The translations under genes and the position numbers were made by a program. The notes beneath the pieces are model-generated. The model was not told the DNA's origin, made no database searches, and saw only the letters and a program-made list of their open reading frames with translations. Shown here in pieces: positions 52,724 to 58,246 of a DNA stretch of 58,246 bases; position 1 is the first letter of the stretch, and the number at the start of each line of letters is the position of its first letter. Origin of the DNA: Paraliobacillus salinarum (GTDB taxonomy: Bacteria; Bacillota; Bacilli; Bacillales; Amphibacillaceae); contig NZ_JACEFA010000015.1 in NCBI RefSeq assembly GCF_014083865.1, positions 1-58,246 of the forward strand. The letters run 5' to 3'.

Positions 52724-53401
52724 ATGGCCAGACCTAAACATGCGTTCTCCATTATTTTATTTATTTCTATTGGATGTATTGTTATGGCTTGGGTTGATGC
52801 GATCTGGGTACCAGATTATCAGATTAAGTCTGCAATTAAATTACTCTTATTTTTGCTATTACCCATTCTCTATACCTTAATGGACAAAAACACTTCATTT
52901 ATTCGTTTGTTTATTTTTAAAAAAGAGACAATATTATTCCCCATCCTTCTAGGTATAGGCATCTATGCACTTATAGTAAGCTCCTACTTTTTAATCGGTC
53001 CTTTTTTTGATTTATCCAACATCACATCATCTCTTGAGTCAAACATCGGTGTATCTAAAAGTAATTTTGTTTTTGTAGCCTTGTACATTTCCTTTATTAA
53101 TTCATTATTAGAAGAATTTTTCTTTCGAGGGTTTGCATTTTTAACATTAAAACAAGTTTCTAGTCGTAAATTTGCATATTTATTCAGTGCCGGACTATTC
53201 TCTATTTATCATGTCGCAATCATGATTCAATGGTTTAACATCAGCTTGTTTATCCTCTTGATTGTTAGCTTATTTATTGCAGGCATTTTATTTAATTGGC
53301 TAAATGAGCGAAATGAGAATATCTATACTTCATGGTTTGTGCATATGGCAGCAAATTTTGCGATCAATACGATTGGATTTATTTTATTTGATATCATTTA
53401 A
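52724..53401 (+). CDS. CPBP intramembrane metalloprotease (Abi family)
   Basis: The 225-aa membrane protein has ~6-8 helices and the CPBP catalytic motifs: EE at 130-131 in NSLLEEFFFRGFAF (EExxxR, Arg135), His163 in IYHVAIM and His207 in WFVHMAANF. It probably cleaves membrane proteins, or helps bacteriocin self-protection. A GAGG-type ribosome site precedes the ATG. It stands alone, so the substrate is not known. Confidence 0.85.
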   Translation: MARPKHAFSIILFISIGCIVMAWVDAIWVPDYQIKSAIKLLLFLLLPILYTLMDKNTSFIRLFIFKKETILFPILLGIGIYALIVSSYFLIGPFFDLSNITSSLESNIGVSKSNFVFVALYISFINSLLEEFFFRGFAFLTLKQVSSRKFAYLFSAGLFSIYHVAIMIQWFNISLFILLIVSLFIAGILFNWLNERNENIYTSWFVHMAANFAINTIGFILFDII

Positions 53402-53536
53402 ATTGGTTGTAATCACTTTCAACAAAAAACCCCATTATTCGTGAGAATGTTCACATAAAAGTCATTCTATATTTACTTTTTTTTTGGTATAGTATTACAT
53501 GACAAACATACTACATAAACACATATGGAGGTTTCT

Positions 53537-54793
53537 ATGAAAAAAAATCGTTGGCTTATTGCCCTATCCGCAATTGCAATTCATTTATCCATTGGTTCAG
53601 TATATGCATATAGTGTTTTTAAAAACCCTATGTCCGATGCATTAGGATGGAACAGTAAAGAAGTTACACTTTCGTTTACAATCGCTATCGCCTTTCTAGG
53701 TTTATCAGCAGCTACATTAGGGAGATTCGTAGAAAAGTGGGGTCCTAGAAAATCTGCTATGCTTGCAGCTATTTTATTTTCTTCCGGTATGATTGGATCA
53801 AGCTTTGCTATAAGTCAAGAATCGTTAACATTATACTATCTAACTTATGGTGTGCTTGGAGGAATAGGACTTGGTGTTGGATACATTGCTCCTGTTTCTA
53901 CATTAGTAAAATGGTTCCCTGATCGTCGTGGTCTTGCTACAGGAATGGCAGTAATGGGATTTGGTGCTGGATCATTGATCGCTAGTCCTGTTGCAGCAGA
54001 ATTAATTGCAGTAGTTGGTCTTTCTAGAACATTTCTTATTTTAGGGATTACTTATCTTGTTTTAATGCTAGCCGGTGCTTCTTATATTGTTCGTCCACCT
54101 GAAGGTTATTTACCAAAGGGAATGGAAGAAGGGGCTGAAACAAACAAGAAGAAAAAAATCAAAACAGATTTGTCCCAATTAACTGCAAATGAGGCAATTA
54201 AAACAAATCGTTTCTGGTTGCTTTGGGTGATGATGTTCATTAATATTTCTTCTGGAATTATGCTTATTTCCATCGCATCACCACTTGGGCAAGATAAGGT
54301 AGGCATGTCTGTTGTAGCAGCCGCTTCAATGGTCGGAATTATGGGATTCTTTAATGGATTAGGAAGAATTGGTTGGTCATCTATTTCGGATTACTTAGGC
54401 CGAAGCAATGTATTTATTCTATTCTTTGGTGTACAAACTGTATTATTCTTTCTATTACCTAATATCTCTAACCCGATATTATTTCAGCTATTTATTTTCG
54501 TTATTATTTCTATGTACGGTGGCGGTTTTGCTTGTTTGCCTGCATTTATTGGAGACCTATTCGGAACAAAGCAACTCGGAGCAATTCATGGTTACTTACT
54601 AACTGCATGGTCATGTGCAGGTGTGTTCGGTCCAATGCTTGTAGCTACAATCAATGACGCGACACAAAGCTACAATGTAACATTCTATATTTTTGCCGGA
54701 TTACTTGTTGTAGCATTAGCAACATCTCTTATTATGCGCTTTAGCATAAATAGTGAGAAACAGAAAAATTCTGAAGTTACTCAATCCGCTTAA
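53537..54793 (+). CDS. OFA-family MFS transporter
   Basis: The 418-aa protein starts MKKNRWLIALSAIAIHLSIGS followed by VYAYSVFKNP, the hallmark of the oxalate/formate antiporter family, and has ~12 helices. Family motifs include YLTYGVLGGIGLGVGYI, WFPDRRGLATGMAVMGFGAGS and RFWLLWVMMFINISSG. Substrates of Bacilli members are unknown and are probably small organic acids. The ATG at 53537 follows GGAGG; an ATG four codons earlier overlaps it. A strong terminator follows. Confidence 0.88.
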   Translation: MKKNRWLIALSAIAIHLSIGSVYAYSVFKNPMSDALGWNSKEVTLSFTIAIAFLGLSAATLGRFVEKWGPRKSAMLAAILFSSGMIGSSFAISQESLTLYYLTYGVLGGIGLGVGYIAPVSTLVKWFPDRRGLATGMAVMGFGAGSLIASPVAAELIAVVGLSRTFLILGITYLVLMLAGASYIVRPPEGYLPKGMEEGAETNKKKKIKTDLSQLTANEAIKTNRFWLLWVMMFINISSGIMLISIASPLGQDKVGMSVVAAASMVGIMGFFNGLGRIGWSSISDYLGRSNVFILFFGVQTVLFFLLPNISNPILFQLFIFVIISMYGGGFACLPAFIGDLFGTKQLGAIHGYLLTAWSCAGVFGPMLVATINDATQSYNVTFYIFAGLLVVALATSLIMRFSINSEKQKNSEVTQSA

Positions 54794-54798
54794 TTTAT

Positions 54799-54836
54799 AA
54801 CAGGAAGCCTACAATTCTAGGTTTCCTGTTTTTTAG
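54799..54836 (+). terminator. Terminator of the OFA-family gene
   Basis: ACAGGAA-CCTA pairs with TAGG-TTCCTGT (54800-54828) around a short loop, followed by TTTTTT. Confidence 0.88.
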
Positions 54837-54845
54837 ATTTATTGT

Positions 54846-57212
54846 TTAATAGTCACGCTCAATGAAGTAATTTAAAAGATAGGTTAAAAAATGATAGGCT
54901 GCAGGTAATTGATCTAATGATTCTTGCGCTTTACAATAATGATCCCACATTTTTTTCTTAGCTCCTATCACTCCGAGTATAGACACGAAAGTAGAACGCT
55001 TATTCTGTTGATCCATCCCACTTGCTTTTCCAAGCAGTTCGCTATCGCCTTCCACATCTAATAGATCATCTTTAATTTGGAAGGCAACTCCTGCATGGTA
55101 AGCAAACTGTTTTAGCAGCTGTTTTTCTTCGTCACTTATACCAACCAGTATGGCTGGCATTAATAAAGATGCCTCAAAACCTAAACCAGTTTTATAAAAA
55201 CACATTGTATTTAATTGCTCTAATGTTAGCTTGGTATCTTTGGAATCTAGATCCATTGCTTGCCCTTTACACATATTTGCAGTCACTTCAGATGCATATC
55301 TTATCAATTCAAGTACTTTTTCAGGATCAAACGCTGATAAAGATGCTTGTTCATAAGTAGCTCGCTGTGTAAGAAACAAACCTGTTAATTCACCTACAGC
55401 TTGATTGTAAACTTCATGGACTGTTGTACGCCCCCGTCGAACAGAAGCATTATCTTGTGCTGGAAGATCATCAAAAATAAGTGATGCCGTATGCATATAC
55501 TCTAATGACTTTAATAAAGGAGCAATAGCTTCTTTATCTAGGTTATAAGCCTTTGTTGCTATCATCCATGACATAACTGGTCTTAATCGCTTGCCGCTTC
55601 CTTGCAGTGTGTAATTAGCGGCATCTGTTATACTCTCTGATAATTGCTTCGGTTGATTTTCGTTTGACACCTGAAGAAATTGATTTAAATCCTCCCGAAC
55701 TGTTTTGACTTCTACTTTAAAGTTTTCCTTTTCTTCTTGCTCCACCTGAAATGTCTCAAGCATATTATCTCTTATTCTTTTATCGAAAAAATCTACATCA
55801 TTAGCTTTTTGCACCATTTGCTCGATAAGACGCTGTAATTCTTTGTTATCCAATGCTACGTTTTTCATCATTTTCCTATATTGTTTCTCACCGTTTTTTC
55901 GCTTGAATCTTTTCAAACCATTTATTGCACGGTCTAAAATAATTTCACAAACAAGCGGGTCAGATTGATTAACATCATACATAAAGTATGAAACGACATT
56001 CCAATATAACGCAAATGGATTTACTAAATCAGGACGGGTATCTTTATAAGTTAAGTAGTACGTGTAAGGCGTGACAGCTCCAGCTTCTAGATCGTCAAAC
56101 ACATCAGAAAAATCATCAGATAACTGATTATAGATTCCATATAAGAAAGTACGTTCTTCTTTATCTTCATCTTCATCAGCGCTCAAAACCGTTCTTGTAA
56201 TTAACCTTGATGAAGCTGACTTTAAAATGATTGGGAGATAAATATCTTTATTGTTGTAACTCGAATTGTCCAATTGCTTCACACGATCTAACTCTTGTGA
56301 TTGAAAAAATACATAAGCCTGCTCAAAAAACTTATCAACTGATGATTTATTTTGCTGAGAAACAATATACTCAAACGCTTTACTTAATTCACTATATACA
56401 AATAGCATTAATTCTCGATTTTTTCCTGGCCATGTGTTTATTTTAGGAACTGATCGAGTAAGAAGTGCTGCTTCTATCATTTTAGAAAACTGCTTTTTCT
56501 CCTCTATAGACAATAGATTAGAATCTAGTAAATCATCAATAAACGGATAAGTTAAACCATACGCGTATCCTAGTCGAACCGCTTGATCTAATTGCTTTAC
56601 TCGTACGTCATGACTGACATTATCATCTAAATCTTCGAGCACTTGCATAACTACTCCTACGATAGTCTTAATTAATTTTCTTTTGGCATGTGCCGCATTT
56701 ATTTCTTTAGGAAAATATTGTGTAATCATACTTATTTTCTCGAACACCCAAATGATCGCTTCTTCGATTTGTTCTTTCTGTGCCCAACGATAAACATAAT
56801 TGACATTAAAACAAGAGAGCGAGTCATCTCCTTGATCGATTTGGTGCTTTAACTTTTCTACATCTTTTGAAATACGTTGCTTTGTTTGTGATTCACTAAT
56901 GTCTTTTCCTAAATCACGCATATAAATATATGCAATACTTCGTTCTAAATAATTGTCTAGCTTCCCTTTTTCTCCAAGCCATTTCAGATATTTTTCATCT
57001 TTTTGCTTGGCCAATCTTTTCTTCTCAATAAATAACAATGAAGCAGAAAATATGGAGGTATGCTTTTGCTTCCAGCGCTTTATATCTTTTATTAAATTAA
57101 CATCATATGTGCTCTTTTCCATATTAGAAAGAAGTGTTTCATAATAATTTTTCGCTTTTTCTTCTGATCGCTTGTAATACTTAGCTACAGTTTTATTTTG
57201 ATCATGGTTCAT
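54846..57212 (-). CDS. Tandem isoprenoid-synthase-like protein with C-terminal polyprenyl diphosphate synthase domain
   Basis: The 788-aa protein has a clear C-terminal trans-prenyltransferase (~505-785): GKRLRP (~540), first Asp-rich motif SLIFDDLPAQDNASVRRG (D581, D582, D587), KGQAMDL, KTGLGFEA and second Asp motif FQIKDDLLDVEGD (D715, D716, D719). The ~500-aa N-terminal part has no obvious name, but contains PFIDDLLDS (D226-D230) and YNQLSDDFSDVFDD (D366-D370), spaced 140 residues apart, close to the 134 seen in the C-terminal domain. That pattern suggests a second, diverged isoprenoid-synthase-like helical domain. It would condense allylic diphosphates and may then process the product. 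The ATG at 57212 follows AGAGGTG; a GTG three codons earlier overlaps it. The product is unknown. Confidence 0.75.
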   Translation of the reverse strand: MNHDQNKTVAKYYKRSEEKAKNYYETLLSNMEKSTYDVNLIKDIKRWKQKHTSIFSASLLFIEKKRLAKQKDEKYLKWLGEKGKLDNYLERSIAYIYMRDLGKDISESQTKQRISKDVEKLKHQIDQGDDSLSCFNVNYVYRWAQKEQIEEAIIWVFEKISMITQYFPKEINAAHAKRKLIKTIVGVVMQVLEDLDDNVSHDVRVKQLDQAVRLGYAYGLTYPFIDDLLDSNLLSIEEKKQFSKMIEAALLTRSVPKINTWPGKNRELMLFVYSELSKAFEYIVSQQNKSSVDKFFEQAYVFFQSQELDRVKQLDNSSYNNKDIYLPIILKSASSRLITRTVLSADEDEDKEERTFLYGIYNQLSDDFSDVFDDLEAGAVTPYTYYLTYKDTRPDLVNPFALYWNVVSYFMYDVNQSDPLVCEIILDRAINGLKRFKRKNGEKQYRKMMKNVALDNKELQRLIEQMVQKANDVDFFDKRIRDNMLETFQVEQEEKENFKVEVKTVREDLNQFLQVSNENQPKQLSESITDAANYTLQGSGKRLRPVMSWMIATKAYNLDKEAIAPLLKSLEYMHTASLIFDDLPAQDNASVRRGRTTVHEVYNQAVGELTGLFLTQRATYEQASLSAFDPEKVLELIRYASEVTANMCKGQAMDLDSKDTKLTLEQLNTMCFYKTGLGFEASLLMPAILVGISDEEKQLLKQFAYHAGVAFQIKDDLLDVEGDSELLGKASGMDQQNKRSTFVSILGVIGAKKKMWDHYCKAQESLDQLPAAYHFLTYLLNYFIERDY

Positions 57213-57496
57213 TCTATACACCTCTTACGATTTATCATTTTACTTAAAGTATATGTAGCCATTATGCATGAATTAAAAACATTCATCTTATCATAGCACT
57301 TATTTTGCTTACATATAAAAAAGAAAGCACTGATGAACAGCTTCGGTTCCGTTACCTATCACAAATATTAGACATGTAATTTAATTGGCTGTTTAGTTGA
57401 ATAGGTAAAATTTGAAAGAAGTGAAACTTTAGTTTATTTATATTCGTATATTTATTACGAGCTAATTATTATGAAACTTGAAAGGTGGAATTTTAA

Positions 57497-57838
57497 ATGG
57501 ACAAAGTGAATGGTATAGAAATTTATGAAGCGCAAAATCGAACTGAGTTATTAGCAGGTTTAGAGGCAAAGTCGGAAAATATTCTTATTAAAGGAGACTA
57601 TTATAAAGAAGTAAGAAATATTATGGATACTCATCTTCCAGAGCATGAAAGTATAGGAGTGGGATTAGGAAGTGCAGGTATGTTATCAATTCTTAATTAT
57701 GCAGTGGAAGCAGTAAGAACTTCATTCAGTGATGCAGATAAAATTGATAAAAAAATTGACAGAAGGTTAAATTTATACAAGGTTAAAAAGATTACAGATG
57801 ATAGTTTATTATTGAGCTTAAAGCAGTTAGATTATTAG
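57497..57838 (+). CDS. Hypothetical protein, 113 aa
   Basis: A soluble-looking protein starting MDKVNGIEIYEAQNRTELLAG, with a glycine-rich hydrophobic segment SIGVGLGSAGMLSILNYAVEAVR (~52-74) that might be amphipathic or a membrane segment, and a charged end DADKIDKKIDRRLNLYKVKKI. I recognise no family. GAAAGGTGG lies before the ATG. It is flanked by ~275 bases of gene-free DNA upstream (57222-57496, nothing seen) and an IS element downstream, so it may be an accessory gene. Confidence 0.6.
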   Translation: MDKVNGIEIYEAQNRTELLAGLEAKSENILIKGDYYKEVRNIMDTHLPEHESIGVGLGSAGMLSILNYAVEAVRTSFSDADKIDKKIDRRLNLYKVKKITDDSLLLSLKQLDY

Positions 57839-57962
57839 AACTTGCATATAACTTTGTAAATTCGTATTTCACTAATGCTACTCCTATTGAAATTGTGAAG
57901 TGATTCTTTTAAACTAACAGTGTAGTTTAGTGGGAAAAGTGAAAATTAAAATAGTTAATCTA

Positions 57963-57998
57963 TGGCTCAGTTCCTATCGAACTAAGCTATTTTTTTAG
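57963..57998 (+). terminator. Terminator between the 113-aa gene and the IS element
   Basis: GCTCAGTTC pairs with GAACTAAGC around CTATC, with one mismatch, followed by TATTTTTTT. It lies ~125 bases beyond the stop of the 113-aa gene. Confidence 0.7.
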
Positions 57999-58018
57999 AA
58001 ATAAAAAAGCACCGCAAA

Positions 58019-58246
58019 TGTACTGCACCCCAAAAGTTAGAGTGAAAATCTAACTTTTGGGGTGTATTTTTATGGCTAAATATAGTGAACAATTTAAATT
58101 AATGCTAGTAAAAGAATACCAAGATGGAAAATTGGGTTATGATATATTAGCAAGGAAGCACGGTATGAAAAGCAGTTCACCATTAAAAAGATGGGTAAAG
58201 GTATTTGAGAAATTTGGAGTGGAGGGATTAATGAGGAAAAAACATA
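58019..58246 (+). mobile_element. Left end of an IS3-family insertion sequence (cut by window edge)
   Basis: The sequence TGTACTGCACCCCAAAAGTT begins at 58019 and matches the typical TG-starting terminal repeat of IS3/IS150-type elements. The repeat CACCCCAAAAGTTAGA is followed after seven bases by its inverse TCTAACTTTTGGGGTG, forming a palindrome just inside the end. A transposase OrfA starts at 58072. The right end is beyond the window, so the element's size and target duplication are unknown. Confidence 0.82.
58072..58246 (+). CDS. IS3-family transposase OrfA, N-terminal part
   Basis: The frame starts MAKYSEQFKLMLVKEYQDGK and continues with LGYDILARKHGMKSSSPLKRW, a helix-turn-helix found in IS150-type OrfA proteins. 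It binds the element's ends and normally joins OrfB by a frameshift. Only 58 codons lie in the window. The start codon follows the inner arm of the palindrome at the IS end, and GGGGTG could act as its ribosome site. Confidence 0.85.
   Translation, partial: MAKYSEQFKLMLVKEYQDGKLGYDILARKHGMKSSSPLKRWVKVFEKFGVEGLMRKKH

Noticed and set aside
54846-57212. ComQ-type prenyltransferase of a quorum-sensing locus
   Set aside because: The domain resembles chain-elongating polyprenyl synthases, the protein is far too long, and no comX, comP or comA-like genes are adjacent.

Overview
The window is AT-rich DNA from a low-GC Gram-positive bacterium of the Bacillaceae. The evidence is strong AGGAGG-type ribosome sites, frequent TTG/GTG starts, CtsR and PerR operators, a sporulation-cortex deacetylase (PdaA), and long runs of genes with recognisable Bacillus subtilis counterparts (yxlEFG, yfkC/D/F/H/I/J, mreBH, yutF, yuiF). 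The gene content and Na+/H+ antiporter fit a salt- or alkali-tolerant genus near Gracilibacillus/Oceanobacillus; that genus-level placement is inference. No phage, plasmid or CRISPR locus is visible.

Region 1 (1-7.4 kb) is a carbohydrate locus. It holds a truncated sugar ABC permease, its lipoprotein binding protein, a GH123-like (DUF4091) N-acetylgalactosaminidase, a GH112 galacto-N-biose/lacto-N-biose phosphorylase and an AraC regulator. Together they suggest import and phosphorolysis of Gal-beta-1,3-HexNAc sugars and release of GalNAc. Between the binding protein and the GH123 gene lies a decayed 3' fragment of a second GH112 gene. Region 2 (7.4-14.5 kb) holds a PP2C-like phosphatase, a DHA2 efflux pump, a DUF1801 protein, a divergent SDR/TetR pair with a palindromic operator, tRNA-Ala(GGC), and a yxlEFG membrane/ABC set without its sigma factor. 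Region 3 (14.5-24.3 kb) has a 396-bp non-coding element with inverted ends, DUF421, an amidinotransferase-fold enzyme, a secreted metallo-beta-lactamase-fold protein, CtsR-controlled clpE, an acyl-CoA synthetase, a TPR protein and a 52-bp tandem-repeat array.

Region 4 (24.3-36.6 kb) resembles the B. subtilis yfj/yfk neighbourhood: pdaA, a YuiF-type antiporter, a 51-aa SE1561 protein, yfkC, yfkD, a YczE-like protein, an OsmC protein, yfkF, then yfkH-yfkI-yfkJ. It is interrupted by a lone amino-acid ABC permease and a PerR-boxed zosA-like metal ATPase. Region 5 (35.8-45.1 kb) is housekeeping: plsC, mreBH, PTS EIIA(Glc), small proteins, two HAD phosphatases, zwf and gnd (the oxidative pentose phosphate pathway) and a Nudix hydrolase. 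Region 6 (45.1-58.2 kb) holds an unexplained structured RNA-like stretch, a single-aptamer glycine riboswitch ahead of an ACT-domain/UPF0210 pair, a ManP/ManR-like PTS permease and regulator, membrane proteins, an OFA-family transporter, a 788-aa protein that appears to carry two isoprenoid-synthase-like domains in tandem, an orphan 113-aa protein, and the left end of an IS3-family element cut by the window edge.

The most unusual items are the tandem isoprenoid-synthase protein, the 52-bp array with its 208-bp higher-order period, the riboswitch-controlled ACT/UPF0210 operon, the 396-bp element, and the GH112 relic beside an intact GH112.
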